Assembly: GCA_024231375.1 (NCBI GenBank)
Contig: JAAEQP010001823.1
Coordinates: 1 to 53,911 of the forward strand
DNA from: a bacterium
GTDB taxonomy: Bacteria; Hydrogenedentota; Hydrogenedentia; Hydrogenedentiales; SLHB01
Length of the DNA stretch: 53,911 nt
Direction of reading: 5' to 3'
Shown: positions 17,184 to 26,394 of the stretch, piece after piece
Layout: the number at the start of each line of letters is the position of its first letter
How positions within the stretch are numbered: position 1 is the stretch's first letter
Program-made: the position numbers and the translations under genes
The notes under the pieces: generated by a model
Databases searched by the model: none
What the model saw: only the letters and a program-made list of their open reading frames with translations
Told to the model about the DNA's origin: nothing

Positions 17184-18242
17184 ATGGCCAAGGAGATGAA
17201 GTTCGCTGTTGTGGGATTGGGTATGGGCGTGCATCACTGCAAGGCCATCGTCAGCGCCAAAGGCGCGGCGCTCGAAGCCGTCTGCGACACGGACGAAGAA
17301 CGTCTCGGCAAGGCCGTGAAGGAGTACGGGTGCAAAGGCTACAAGCGCTACAGCGACCTGTTGAAGGACGCGGGCGTCGACGCCGTCAACATCGCCACGG
17401 AGAGCGGCAAGCACGCGAGGATGTGCATCCAGGCGGCCAACGCTGGCAAACACATCATCGTCGAGAAACCCATCGACATCACGCCGCAGCGCATCTCCCT
17501 GTTGCAAGGGGCCATCAAGAAGACCAAGGTGAAATGCGGATGCATCTTCCAGTCGCGCATGGAAAACTGCAACATCATGCTCAAGAAGCTCATCGACAAG
17601 GGCCGCATCGGCAATCTTATCGGCGCCCACGCCGCCTTGCCGTGGTTCCGCGCTCAGAGCTACTACGAAGGACCCCACGGCACGTGGAAGGGCACGTGGA
17701 AGATGGACGGCGGCGGCAGCCTGATGAATCAGGGCATCCACACCGTGGACTTGGTCATCTTCCTCGCTGGCAAAGTGAAGAGCGTGTGCGGATTCTACAG
17801 CGTACACAACCACAAGATTGAGGCCGAGGACCAGGCCGTGGCCATTCTGAGGTTCGAGAATGGCGCCCTCGGCACGTTGTACACCACCACGTGCTGCATT
17901 CCCGACGGCGCGCAGCGGCTCCATTTCTTCGGGTCCAAGGGGTCGTTCACGAAGGACGGCGGCACGTTGCAGTCGCTCGAAATGAACGCCAAGAAAGAGC
18001 GCGAACGGATGCTCGACCTGTTCGGTGGCAAGAAGAAGAAGTCGAAGATCGGCAGCGACCCCATGGCAGTCTCGGCAGACGGACACACCCTCATCATTGA
18101 AGACTTGGTGAAATCCGTCCGCACCGGCAAAGATCCCGTCATCTCGCTCTCCGACGCGCGTCACGCCGTGGATGTGGCCTGCGCCATCATCAAGTCGGCC
18201 CGCACGGGCAAAGAAGTGAAGATCGCCGATATCGTGAAGTGA
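17184..18242 (+). CDS. Cytoplasmic Gfo/Idh/MocA family oxidoreductase
   Basis: 352 residues without a signal peptide; the ATG follows GGGAGA. N-terminal Rossmann fold: FAVVGLGMGVHHCKAIVSA, acidic EAVCDTDEERL, and the family motif EKPIDIT. The C-terminal domain has GGGSLMNQGIHTVDLVIFL with the catalytic-type His-x3-Asp arrangement (GIHTVD). Length and order are standard for the family. It likely interconverts a sugar or inositol and its keto form using NAD(P). It differs from the two Tat-exported relatives in this window by staying in the cytoplasm. A hairpin terminator follows, so it is probably monocistronic. Confidence 0.88.
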   Translation: MAKEMKFAVVGLGMGVHHCKAIVSAKGAALEAVCDTDEERLGKAVKEYGCKGYKRYSDLLKDAGVDAVNIATESGKHARMCIQAANAGKHIIVEKPIDITPQRISLLQGAIKKTKVKCGCIFQSRMENCNIMLKKLIDKGRIGNLIGAHAALPWFRAQSYYEGPHGTWKGTWKMDGGGSLMNQGIHTVDLVIFLAGKVKSVCGFYSVHNHKIEAEDQAVAILRFENGALGTLYTTTCCIPDGAQRLHFFGSKGSFTKDGGTLQSLEMNAKKERERMLDLFGGKKKKSKIGSDPMAVSADGHTLIIEDLVKSVRTGKDPVISLSDARHAVDVACAIIKSARTGKEVKIADIVK

Positions 18243-18265
18243 CCTGAACCGCGATCAGACGAAAC

Positions 18266-18303
18266 ACGCGCCGGTTGGGCTTCCAGGAAGCCCGCTGGCG
18301 CGT
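18266..18303 (+). terminator. Hairpin terminator after the oxidoreductase
   Basis: Arms acgcgccggttgggctt and aagcccgctggcgcgt form a long stem with a five-base loop, then cttcttg. The T-run is weak. Confidence 0.6.
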
Positions 18304-18364
18304 CTTCTTGTGGTCACCCGCGAAGCTGTGCTGTGCTATGCTAATCGCTTGACGGGGTGAACGG

Positions 18365-19219
18365 ATGGGAGTCGGGGGAACTATGGGGTCAAATCCAAGA
18401 GCCAAAGCGATCGGACTCATGCTTCATTGGGATGACCCTACGATGCGCCGCCGACAGTATGAACTGGCCGCTGAAAAGAGCTTCGCGCTTGAGATTGTGA
18501 GCTTCTCCTGGGTCGGGCTCTGGAACGACAGTGCTCTGCGCAGAAAATGTGTTGAGCAGATGGAGAGGGAACTCAACGGAACGCCTGCACGTCGCAGTCT
18601 GCATGGGCCGGTGATGGATATCGCGCCACACACGCAGGACAACGAACTGCGACGAATCGCACACGCCAGAGTTGACGAAACCATCGAGATTGGTTTGCGG
18701 TTGGGGGCGGACAGATTCGTGTTCCATACGGGCATCAACCCCATCATTACGGATCCCGCATATTACGCGAGCGCCGTGGACGGGCAAATCGCTTTTTGGT
18801 CCAAGGTAGTCCAGGCGCATCCGGGGACAATGATCTGTCTTGAGAATATGTGGGAACCCTCTCCATCCCTCCAGCGCCAGATCATCACGGGCGTGTCCTC
18901 TTCACAGGTGAAGGCGTGTCTCGACATTGGACATGTCAATGTCTACTCCAAGGTTCCTCTGCGCCAGTGGGTTGAAGAGTTGTCGCCAAACATAGTCCAT
19001 TTTCACCTCAACGACAACAACGCTGACTATGACCAGCACTTGACGGTTGGCGAGGGAACAAGCCCGTGGGGAGAGTTCTTTGACCTGACAGCGGAGTGCC
19101 AGCAAGATGCTGTCTTTGTCCTGGAATTGGACTCCATCCAGAAGCAAAGAGACAGTATTGACTACATAGAGACTGAGCGTGGGGATTGGCTTGCCGCGAA
19201 CGCTTCAGGTCACCACTAA
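18365..19219 (+). CDS. TIM-barrel sugar phosphate isomerase/epimerase-like protein
   Basis: Up to 284 residues. An ATG at 18383, with GGGGGA just upstream, is an equally good start. Barrel features: FALEIVSFSWVG, SLHGPVMDIAPH, FVFHTGINPI (His), ICLENMWEPSP (Glu), ACLDIGHVNVY (Asp and His), HFHLNDNNADYDQHL (His, Asp) and VFVLELDS (Glu). These are the metal-binding positions of the xylose isomerase-like/endonuclease IV fold. By eye its base composition is lower in GC than its neighbours, with more AGA, ATT and TTG codons, which may reflect acquisition. It stands alone between a terminator and a convergent operon. Confidence 0.8.
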   Translation: MGVGGTMGSNPRAKAIGLMLHWDDPTMRRRQYELAAEKSFALEIVSFSWVGLWNDSALRRKCVEQMERELNGTPARRSLHGPVMDIAPHTQDNELRRIAHARVDETIEIGLRLGADRFVFHTGINPIITDPAYYASAVDGQIAFWSKVVQAHPGTMICLENMWEPSPSLQRQIITGVSSSQVKACLDIGHVNVYSKVPLRQWVEELSPNIVHFHLNDNNADYDQHLTVGEGTSPWGEFFDLTAECQQDAVFVLELDSIQKQRDSIDYIETERGDWLAANASGHH

Positions 19220-19269
19220 CTCGGGCGTTCGTTAGAGGACCTTGGCAGCCCCGGCAGGCCGTTCCCGCT

Positions 19270-20208
19270 TCACCCCTTCTCGGCCGCCTTGGCCGTGCGG
19301 GCTTCGTGTTCCTTGGCCAACTCGGGACGAGGTTTGAAGCGGCGGTGGAACCAGAGCCATTGCTCGGGATGCTCACGAATCTGCGCCTCGACGGCTGCAT
19401 GGCAACGTTCGGTATTAACGACCAGGTCGTTGCGCAGGCTGCCCGTGCTGGCCAAGTCGAGAGGCGGCGAGATCTGGTAGATGTAGCTGCCGTTCTCTTG
19501 GCGCACCATGCTGACCGGGTAGACCGGGGCATGGGTGCGTGCGGCGACTATGGCTGGTCCGATGGTGCCCCATGTCTCTTGATCGTAGAACGTTATGGGG
19601 ATCGCGTTCTTGCGCGGATTCTGGTCGATGAGGATTCCCGTGACCCACCCTTCTCTCACACGCCGGGTCACCTCGACCCCTGCGCCATGCTTGGAAACGA
19701 TCTTCGCTCCCGTTGAGCTTCTGATCGAGGAGATCAACCTGTCCAGCCGCGGGTCGTCCAGCGGGCGAACGATGCCGATGGCATCGGCTCGCACCGAGGG
19801 TGTGGCGGCGGCCATCCATTCCCAATTGCCGAGATGAGCCCCGATGAAGATGGCGCCCGCGGCGGGGTCGAGGTTGTCCGCCCCCAGGATCGTCACCTCG
19901 CGTTCAAGCAGGCCGTGTTCGAACTCGAGTATGTGGGAGAACTCGGCCGCCACGATCCCGACGTTCTCGGCGGAAGCGCGCGCCAGACGCCGCTTGGCGG
20001 CCCGATCAAGGGAATCGCCGTAGGCGATGTCCAGATTGGCCAGAGCCACGCGGCGGATACGCGGCACGAGATGATATGCGATACGCCCGAGCGAGCGGCC
20101 GATGAACCGGCACACCGGGAGAGGCAGGCGCGCGGTCACGGCACCGAACGCGATGCACGATGAGGTGACGATCCAGGTTAACACGGGGTTGCGTCTTCGG
20201 CGGGCCAT
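19270..20208 (-). CDS. LpxL/HtrB-like lysophospholipid acyltransferase
   Basis: 312 residues. A basic N-terminus leads into one membrane helix (about 9-28). The acyltransferase hallmark H-x4-E is present as HLGNWEW (about residue 125), after IFIGA. Next come IVRPLDDPRLD, GILIDQNPRKNAIPITF and a late WLWFHRRFKPRP, which is characteristic of LpxL/LpxM late acyltransferases. These add secondary acyl chains to lipid A at the inner membrane, which implies a lipid-A-type outer membrane. The gene starts 3 bp after the beta-CASP gene's stop, at the end of the pseudopilin transcription unit. Substrate specificity cannot be told. Confidence 0.9.
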   Translation of the reverse strand: MARRRRNPVLTWIVTSSCIAFGAVTARLPLPVCRFIGRSLGRIAYHLVPRIRRVALANLDIAYGDSLDRAAKRRLARASAENVGIVAAEFSHILEFEHGLLEREVTILGADNLDPAAGAIFIGAHLGNWEWMAAATPSVRADAIGIVRPLDDPRLDRLISSIRSSTGAKIVSKHGAGVEVTRRVREGWVTGILIDQNPRKNAIPITFYDQETWGTIGPAIVAARTHAPVYPVSMVRQENGSYIYQISPPLDLASTGSLRNDLVVNTERCHAAVEAQIREHPEQWLWFHRRFKPRPELAKEHEARTAKAAEKG

Positions 20209-20211
20209 CGA

Positions 20212-21573
20212 TTACGCCTCCAACGGTATGGTCTCGCCGCCCACGGGCGTGTACGTGCGGTAGGGGCCGGTGCAGTTCTCCTGCATCCAGGCCACGGCGT
20301 CGGCGTCGCCATGGACGAACACCACGTTCTTGGGCTGTATCCGGTCTACAAATCCGCACAGATCCTCGCGCGTGGCGTGGGCGCTCAACGCGAAGGATTG
20401 CCGGTTCTTCAGGAGAATGGCCTGTTCGGCGCCGTTCCGCTCAAATCGCATGGTGTCGCCGATGTTGGCGTGGAGGAGTTTGTATCCGGGCGTTTCGGGG
20501 TCGAGGTAGCCGACGAAGAAGATGCCATGATTCTCGTGACGGACCATCTCCATGGCGAGCATGGCCGACGGTGTGTTCTCGACCATCATGCCCGACGTGG
20601 CCGCGATGATGCAGGGCTCGCGCAACAGGTCGCGGCGCACGGATTTCTCCCACACGTCGCCGATGCGCGGAAACTCCTGCAGCGGCCGCAACGTGGCGTC
20701 GGGACGCAAGTATTGCGGGTGTTTGTTGTAGACCTCGTAGACGGCCCGGCCCAAGCCGGATGCGTAGACAGGCACATCGGGCAACCGTCCCGTTTCGATG
20801 AGGCGCGCAATGGCGTTGAGGAGTTCTTGCGACCGGCCGAGGGCAAACACGGGGACCAGCACGACGCCGCCCTTGTCGAGCACGGCCTTGGCAGCCTTGG
20901 CGAACCGCGACACTTCGCGTCCGAAGGTGGTGTTCTTGGCGTCCTCGTTCATGGCCCGGGTCGATTCGATGACGAGCGTGTCCACTTCGAGATCGTCGGA
21001 CGGCGGCGTCAATCCGCCCAGGAGTTCCTGGTCGTTGGTGCAGATGTCGCCCGTGTAGAGCAGCGTGTGGCCCGGCGACGTGACGAGAATACTGGCGCTG
21101 CCGAGCACGTGCCCCGCGGAATGAAAACTCGCGCGAAAGGGGCTGTCCCACGTGAGATCGAAAGCGCGCCGGTACCCCAATCCGTAGGTGCGGCGAATAG
21201 CGCGGTCCACGTCGCGGTGGGAGTACAACGGATAGTCGACAATCCCCTGCTCCAGCTCCAGCATGCCCATGACCGACACGCTGTTGTGCAGCATGCGGTC
21301 CATAATATCCAGGGTCGGCGTGGTGGTGTAGCACTCGATCGAGTTGAACATGCTGTACAGATAAGGGATAGCGCCGCAATGGTCGATGTGGGCATGGGAT
21401 ATCAGGACCGCCTCGGGCGGCTCCTGTAGAAGGGAGAAATCGGGCAGCGCGTCGCGGCCCTCTTTCTTTGGATGCAGCCCGCAATCGAGGAGGATACGGT
21501 GTCCTTCCTCGTGCAGCATGTAGCTGTTGGCGCCTATCTCTGAACCGCCGCCAAGCGGCGTAAACTCAAGCAT
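20212..21573 (-). CDS. MBL-fold/beta-CASP RNA-processing exonuclease-like protein
   Basis: 453 residues from the ATG at 21573; a TTG 24 bases upstream would add eight residues outside the fold. The beta-lactamase fold begins FTPLGGGSEIGANSYML, with the metal motif HAHIDHCG (HxHxDH, about 58-64), then HSAGHVLGSAS and YTGDICTNDQELLGG. The beta-CASP domain shows EVDTLVIESTRA, GGVVLVPVFALGRSQE and CIIAATSGMM. The terminal HATREDLCGFV and VVFVHGDADA complete the metal site. This is the CPSF/YsiA-type RNase layout seen in bacteria and archaea. It is about 125 bp after the last pseudopilin gene and immediately precedes lpxL. Confidence 0.9.
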   Translation of the reverse strand: MLEFTPLGGGSEIGANSYMLHEEGHRILLDCGLHPKKEGRDALPDFSLLQEPPEAVLISHAHIDHCGAIPYLYSMFNSIECYTTTPTLDIMDRMLHNSVSVMGMLELEQGIVDYPLYSHRDVDRAIRRTYGLGYRRAFDLTWDSPFRASFHSAGHVLGSASILVTSPGHTLLYTGDICTNDQELLGGLTPPSDDLEVDTLVIESTRAMNEDAKNTTFGREVSRFAKAAKAVLDKGGVVLVPVFALGRSQELLNAIARLIETGRLPDVPVYASGLGRAVYEVYNKHPQYLRPDATLRPLQEFPRIGDVWEKSVRRDLLREPCIIAATSGMMVENTPSAMLAMEMVRHENHGIFFVGYLDPETPGYKLLHANIGDTMRFERNGAEQAILLKNRQSFALSAHATREDLCGFVDRIQPKNVVFVHGDADAVAWMQENCTGPYRTYTPVGGETIPLEA

Positions 21574-21699
21574 TCCCACAGTCGATTCTCCCAGCAACGC
21601 ATTCTATGGCGCGCCGGCCGCTATGTCAAAGAAACGGGAGATTCGTGCGCGCGTCGGGCGGATAGCCGGACACGGCCGAGCGGGGATGGTAGCGATGGC

Positions 21700-22455
21700 C
21701 TAGAGCTTGCCCCGCAAGCCGCGCTTCTGGCGGACGCGGCGGCGGGTCCCGGACGGAGCGGGCGAGGCCTTCTTCGCCTTCTGGCGCTTGGCTTGCTCGG
21801 CCTGAATGGCGAGGGCCTCCCAATCGACAATATGACTGAGTCCGGGGTCGGTAAACTCGATGCCCTCGGGCCGAAGAGGAAGGTTGATACCAGCGCATTC
21901 CTCGTGTTTCATGAACCTTACGGAACCGTCCATGTACAACACGTTGGCGCCGCCCGGAACGTGGTTGTAGAAGTTGACGTCCCCCGACATCATGTCCCAC
22001 ATCAACGGCACGTTGGGGATGCCTCGCTCAGGCGGCGGCAAACGCAGCGGCTCGTTCGTGTAGGCGCCGAAATAGTCGTAGCTGGAACGGAGGCTGTTCG
22101 CTGCGCCGAACACACCGTTGACGGGATAATAGCCCTCGCCGACAATCCATGTCATCCCTTTCGCGTTGGACGGACAGACAAGCAGGTTCTTGTCGGTCAG
22201 GTAGTCCGGGAGAAGCGACACAAGGCAGGCCCCATTGTTGCCGCCGCCGCTCCATGGGAAGACGCCGTTGTTTTCCTGGGCGTACAGGTGGAGGGTCAGC
22301 CCGATCTGAGCCAGGTTGTTCATGCAACTGACGCGACGCGCGCTCTCCCGTGACCGCGCCAAGGCGGGCAACAGGACGGCGGCCAGGATCCCGATGACGG
22401 CGATCACGGCGCCCAATTCGAGAAGGGTGAACCCCCTTCGCCTCTGATTCACCAT
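21700..22455 (-). CDS. Type II/IV pseudopilin with H-X9-DG-like C-terminus
   Basis: 251 residues from the ATG at 22455, which lies inside the end of the preceding gene. The N-terminus is a class III prepilin signal: basic MVNQRRRG, cleavage at G/F, then [25 protein letters not shown] with the conserved Glu5. [21 protein letters not shown] follows. Near the end [21 protein letters not shown] is the planctomycete-style DG motif. An unusual Lys/Arg-rich tail closes the protein (about 215-251, RRRVRQKRG). It is the likely major or GspG/H-type subunit of the fibre assembled by the GspE/GspF proteins upstream. Confidence 0.88.
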   Translation of the reverse strand: MVNQRRRGFTLLELGAVIAVIGILAAVLLPALARSRESARRVSCMNNLAQIGLTLHLYAQENNGVFPWSGGGNNGACLVSLLPDYLTDKNLLVCPSNAKGMTWIVGEGYYPVNGVFGAANSLRSSYDYFGAYTNEPLRLPPPERGIPNVPLMWDMMSGDVNFYNHVPGGANVLYMDGSVRFMKHEECAGINLPLRPEGIEFTDPGLSHIVDWEALAIQAEQAKRQKAKKASPAPSGTRRRVRQKRGLRGKL

Positions 22456-22889
22456 GCCGATACCTCGCGGTTCGAGACGCGGCAGACGTCGGTCCGGTCC
22501 AGTTGAACACTGCACGAGATCCGTACGTGGGCATACCGGGCGGCGATGTCGGTCAGCGTCCCCTCGGACACCACGTCGAAGACGGACGCCGTTTCCGTGG
22601 GTACGATGGTGACAGCGAAGGCGCCATCGCCGAGGACGGTACCCTCTTCGCCGCGGTAGGCATCGGGATTCCGTCGCAACTCCGCCATTGCCTTGTTCAG
22701 ACCGGCCTCGGCCAACTGATACGCGCTCTCGCGCCGTTCGGCCGCCTTGAACTGCTCGGAAGTCCGGTGCAGAAACGTGAGGAACACCGTCACGAAGATG
22801 GAAATGGCGGCCAGATAGCCGAGGGCCATGATGAGGGCGGAACCCTCGCGCCGTGTCGCGCCCATACAGTAGCGTGCCGGGGCGATCAT
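22449..22889 (-). CDS. PilX/GspK-like minor pilin
   Basis: 146 residues. The start ATG overlaps the preceding stop (ATGA). A short basic lead containing [22 protein letters not shown] shows the [12 protein letters not shown] N-terminus of PilX/GspK-like minor pilins rather than the FTLIE type. The helix continues [15 protein letters not shown], then [19 protein letters not shown], a standard PilX_N feature. The globular part is short compared with GspK (about 300), so it is closer to PilX. It probably sits at the tip or initiates fibre assembly. Confidence 0.75.
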   Translation of the reverse strand: MIAPARYCMGATRREGSALIMALGYLAAISIFVTVFLTFLHRTSEQFKAAERRESAYQLAEAGLNKAMAELRRNPDAYRGEEGTVLGDGAFAVTIVPTETASVFDVVSEGTLTDIAARYAHVRISCSVQLDRTDVCRVSNREVSAW

Positions 22890-23443
22890 GGTGCATTTCC
22901 TCCCAGTGCGGCCGTGAACGTGTTGCCCATGGACGGCGTGCGCCGTTGGGTGTCCTTCTTGATGGTGACGGTCATGGTGACGCTCCGCGCCTTACCAGGG
23001 GGCGCTTCACCGTAATCGAAGGCAAGCCCCTCGATGTCAACGGGATACGTGAAAAACCGATCCGCGGCGAGGGCGTCGTCCTTCTCGACGAGCACGTACC
23101 GGCTCAACCGGGAGTCGTCCCCGAGCATCCCGAACACGGCGTATCGCGCGTCTTGCCCAGCCAGCGCGGGCAGTCGGAGCACCAGCGTGTCCGGACCGGT
23201 TCGGTACGTTCCGGCCTCCTGCTCCACACTCACGGCCGATCGTACGGTTTCCGTAAAATCGCGTTGGACGGTCTCGACGGCCTGCATGGAGGTCAGGGTG
23301 GTGGTGCCCAGCAGCGACAAGCGCGTGGCCATGACAAAGATCACCAGACAGATGTTGATGAACACGGCCATGACGGCGATCGAGGCCAGCATCTCGATGA
23401 GCGTGTATCCCTTCGTCCGGTTGAGGGTGGCCCGTGTCCTCAT
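22886..23443 (-). CDS. GspJ-like minor pseudopilin
   Basis: 185 residues. A prepilin leader with cleavage at KG/Y is followed by [24 protein letters not shown]. The following [20 protein letters not shown] and [14 protein letters not shown] are typical of GspJ, and so is the late block [21 protein letters not shown]. Both ends overlap neighbours by 4 bp. It would be one of the minor subunits of the pseudopilus tip. The assignment to GspJ rather than PilW rests on gene order and the strand pattern. Confidence 0.75.
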   Translation of the reverse strand: MRTRATLNRTKGYTLIEMLASIAVMAVFINICLVIFVMATRLSLLGTTTLTSMQAVETVQRDFTETVRSAVSVEQEAGTYRTGPDTLVLRLPALAGQDARYAVFGMLGDDSRLSRYVLVEKDDALAADRFFTYPVDIEGLAFDYGEAPPGKARSVTMTVTIKKDTQRRTPSMGNTFTAALGGNAP

Positions 23444-23877
23444 TGGCCAGCCCCCCTATCCGCGACAAGCGTCACAAGCTGTTTGCGCACGGTCCGACCG
23501 TGCTCGCCGGTCCACGCCAGGGACACGGTGATCTGCTTCAAGCCAAGCGTACCGCCGGGATCGGACTCGATGGTCACCGCGGGCGTTGCGTTCATTAACT
23601 TGGCAAGTTCTGGAGTCACGCTGCGGAAGGGAGCGTTCTCGGTGTCGGTCAATTCTCGGAACGGCACCGCGCGCAGGGTCTCAATCTCGTTGCGGAGTGC
23701 GCGAGTGGCGAGGTTGGCCTCATGGACGGTATGGGTCTTGTCGATGCCGTAGTGGAACATCTGCACCACGCCCAAAACCCCAACGGTCAGGACGAAAATG
23801 GCTGTCACCATCTCGAGGAGCGACACACCCGCCCGGTCGAGGCGTCTCCGTGTCAGTCCATCTCTCGGTCCGTGCAT
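23440..23877 (-). CDS. GspI/PilV-like minor pseudopilin
   Basis: 145 residues. The prepilin cleavage site lies in RAG/VSLLEMVTAIFVLTVGVLG, with the conserved Glu5. A long helix passes through FHYGIDKTHTVHEANLATRALR to NEIETLRAVPF, as expected for GspI/PilV. A short beta domain follows (VTIESDPGG, ITVSLAWTGEHGRTVRKQL), again typical of GspI, where a strand ends near 'W...G....V'. It begins 5 bp after the gspE-like stop and overlaps the GspJ-like start. Probable minor subunit. Confidence 0.75.
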   Translation of the reverse strand: MHGPRDGLTRRRLDRAGVSLLEMVTAIFVLTVGVLGVVQMFHYGIDKTHTVHEANLATRALRNEIETLRAVPFRELTDTENAPFRSVTPELAKLMNATPAVTIESDPGGTLGLKQITVSLAWTGEHGRTVRKQLVTLVADRGAGQ

Positions 23878-23882
23878 TCGCG

Positions 23883-25160
23883 TTACTCCGGCGGCAGGAC
23901 GCGGTTCAGTTCTTCAAGTGTCGTAGTGCCTTCCCGAACACGGATTGCGGCATCCTCGGCCAGTGTCGTCATTCGGTGACGCAGTGCGGCTTCGTGCAAG
24001 GCGGCCGTGCGGGACCGCGCGAGGATGAGGTCGCCCAGTTCGTCGTTCATCGTCAGTAGCTCGGAGATGGCCGTGCGGCCGCTGTACCCGATGCCCTGAC
24101 ACGCGTCGCACCCGGTCCCGTGCAGGAACGCCGCATCGCCGTCAGCGAGGCCAAACCGGGTCCGGAGCGCCGGGTCGGGGTCGTAGGCCGCTGCGCAGTG
24201 CGGGCAATTCGCGCGGACCAGCCGCTGGGCCAGTACGCCGGTCACCGACGAGGCCAACAGGAACGGCTCGATGCCCATATCAATGAGCCGGGTGAACACC
24301 CCCGCCGCCGTGCCGCTATGGATCGTACTGATGACCAGGTGTCCTGTCAGTCCCGCCTGGATAGCGCTCCGGGCCGTCTCGGCATCACGGATTTCGCCGA
24401 TCATGATGACTTCCGGGTCCTGCCGCAGCAAGGCGCGGATGGCGGCCTCGAAGGTGAACCCGGTATTGGGGTTCACTTCGGTCTGCGCCACGCGCCGCAG
24501 CCGGTATTCCACCGGGTCTTCAACGGTAACAATATGGGGTGGCGTCTGCCGCGTTGTCAGTAGTTCCTGGAGCAGGGCATAGATGGTGGTGGTCTTCCCG
24601 CTCGAACTGGGCCCCGTGAGCAGCAGCGTGCCCTGGGGCCGTTCGCAGAAGCCGCGCAGGACAGACAGGACGTCCCCTCGGAAGCCCAACGCGTCCAGCG
24701 GCAGGAGTCCTTGCGCCGCGTCCAGAATGCGCATCACGATCTTCTCGCCGTTTACGGTCGGGAAGGTGGACACGCGCATGGCCTTGCCGCAGGGCGTCCC
24801 TTCCGGTTCGATGCGGCCGTCCTGGGGGGTGTCGCGCTGATAGACCACGATACGGGCAAGGATTTTCACGCGGGCGATGATACGTTGCTGGTGATCCTTG
24901 GGCAACAGGGCGATATCGTGCAGGATTCCGTCGATGCGGAACCGGATCGCAAGGGCGTCGTCCCAAGGCTCGAGATGAATGTCGCTGGCGCGGTAGTGGG
25001 CGGCGTGCATGAGGATGGTGTCCACGGCCTGGATGGCGGCGGCATCGCCGCCGGTTGCCAGCACGGACTCCAGCGCGCAGCCAAGATCGACGAGGGGCAC
25101 GAGATCCGGGGAATCGCCGTTGGAGGGTGTCGTGTCGATCACTTTCAAACGGCGCATCAC
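23883..25160 (-). CDS. gspE: GspE/PilB-family secretion or pilus assembly ATPase
   Basis: 425 residues, shorter than the usual 500-570 because the N1 domain is missing or reduced. The N2 domain includes SDIHLEPWDDALAIRFRIDG. The catalytic domain has Walker A GPSSSGKTTT (about 181-190), the Asp box VEDPVEYRL, Walker B RQDPEVIMIGEIRDAETA and the His box STIHSG. A zinc-binding tetracysteine is present (CPHC about 318, CDAC about 350). All residues needed for ATP hydrolysis are there. It overlaps the second gspF by 4 bp and drives the pseudopilus encoded downstream. It could equally be labelled PilB. Confidence 0.92.
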   Translation of the reverse strand: MMRRLKVIDTTPSNGDSPDLVPLVDLGCALESVLATGGDAAAIQAVDTILMHAAHYRASDIHLEPWDDALAIRFRIDGILHDIALLPKDHQQRIIARVKILARIVVYQRDTPQDGRIEPEGTPCGKAMRVSTFPTVNGEKIVMRILDAAQGLLPLDALGFRGDVLSVLRGFCERPQGTLLLTGPSSSGKTTTIYALLQELLTTRQTPPHIVTVEDPVEYRLRRVAQTEVNPNTGFTFEAAIRALLRQDPEVIMIGEIRDAETARSAIQAGLTGHLVISTIHSGTAAGVFTRLIDMGIEPFLLASSVTGVLAQRLVRANCPHCAAAYDPDPALRTRFGLADGDAAFLHGTGCDACQGIGYSGRTAISELLTMNDELGDLILARSRTAALHEAALRHRMTTLAEDAAIRVREGTTTLEELNRVLPPE

Positions 25161-26389
25161 ATGGCTCCCATCATGACCTCCGCCACGCGCACGACGGAGG
25201 CGAGGACGGCGACTTCCGCAAGCAAGGTGACGCAGGCGACGGCGACAACGGAGATGGGTACGAGACTGTCGCGGATCATGGTGGTACGACGCGCGCAGTC
25301 GCGATTGTAGAACCGGCCGACCTTGCCGAAGGTTTCGGAGAGAAGGCCGGATCGCTCGCCGATGGCGACGAGGCCCTCAAAGGAGGGCGGCCAGCCCTTC
25401 TCGTGTTGCAGGGCGTCGGTGAGCGAGGTCCCCTGCCGTACCCGTTCGCACACACGCCTCATCTTCCGCTTGAACGCGGGATGAATGTCGAGATCCGCGG
25501 TGGTCTCGATGGCGACGTCGAGGGGTGTCTGAACCGCCAGGAGCCGCTCCAGGACGAGGGCGATATGGGCTACGTTGCCTCTGCGATAGATCGTCCGAAG
25601 GCCTGGAATGGCCATGGCGACCGATCCCGTGAACACACGGAACGCGCCCGAACGCGTGAGGGCGAGACCCGTGAGGCCCACCGTGACAAGGACAGCGGCG
25701 AGGCCGAGCAGGAAGTGGCGCGGATCGATCCTGACCAGACCGCCGTAGGCGAGCGGAGTCAACCGTGCGCGGGTTTCCACGATCCATTGTGCGGTATCGG
25801 GCAACTCGCCGCCGAACTCGTCAATGACGCTTGCGAACTCGGGGAGGACATATATCGACGTGAAGAGGGCCATCCCGAGGCACACGAGCACGAGCAGCCC
25901 GAGGTAGCGGAAGATCAGTCCGCGATTGGTCTCCCAGTCGCGCAGGGCCAGCACATCCAACTCTTGCAGATCGCGCAGGGCAGGGCCGAGAGCGCCCGTT
26001 TCTTCCCCGTGCTTCACAAGCTCGGAGCAGTATTTCGGGAAGAAGCCGGAAAGGTTGGCCATGGACTCCCACAGAGCAAGCCCGGCCGCGAGATCGTCCC
26101 GCAAGGACAGGAACACCGATTCGAGCGGGGCGCTTGGGGCGTCGATGGCTGCCATCTGAAGGCCGTGGACCAAAGGCGCGTTGCAGTCGACAATGGCCAG
26201 AAGCTGCGAGAACACGGCGACCCGATGCCGCCGCAGCTTGGATTTGCGGAAATAGACCGGCCCCGGCCAGGCGACCTCTCCGTCCACGAAACGCTTCCCG
26301 TCGGAGCCGAGTTTGGACTCGCCGGGCCGGCCGAAGAGCACACGAATCGCCACCCTGGGGTCGCTGTTCATGAGTGCTCGCCAGTCCAT
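25157..26389 (-). CDS. GspF/PilC-like inner-membrane platform protein, copy 2 (divergent)
   Basis: 410 residues from the ATG at 26389, 5 bp after the other gspF's stop. It has two T2SSF repeats. The first lies around LLAIVDCNAPLVHGLQMAA, YCSELVKHGEETGALGPALRDL. The second lies around ALVLERLLAVQTPLDVAIETTADL and FEGLVAIGERSGLLSETFGKVGRFY. Three membrane helices lie near 190-210, 240-265 and 385-405. The unusual N-terminal 60 residues are not like the standard GspF N-domain. It is only distantly similar to the adjacent copy, so the two may form a heteromeric platform. Overlaps gspE by 4 bp. Confidence 0.85.
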   Translation of the reverse strand: MDWRALMNSDPRVAIRVLFGRPGESKLGSDGKRFVDGEVAWPGPVYFRKSKLRRHRVAVFSQLLAIVDCNAPLVHGLQMAAIDAPSAPLESVFLSLRDDLAAGLALWESMANLSGFFPKYCSELVKHGEETGALGPALRDLQELDVLALRDWETNRGLIFRYLGLLVLVCLGMALFTSIYVLPEFASVIDEFGGELPDTAQWIVETRARLTPLAYGGLVRIDPRHFLLGLAAVLVTVGLTGLALTRSGAFRVFTGSVAMAIPGLRTIYRRGNVAHIALVLERLLAVQTPLDVAIETTADLDIHPAFKRKMRRVCERVRQGTSLTDALQHEKGWPPSFEGLVAIGERSGLLSETFGKVGRFYNRDCARRTTMIRDSLVPISVVAVACVTLLAEVAVLASVVRVAEVMMGAM

Positions 26390-26394
26390 GATAC

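Noticed and set aside
20311..21429. Plus-strand frame opposite the beta-CASP gene
   Set aside because: The minus frame has the HxHxDH motif and full beta-CASP order; the plus frame is a composition artefact.
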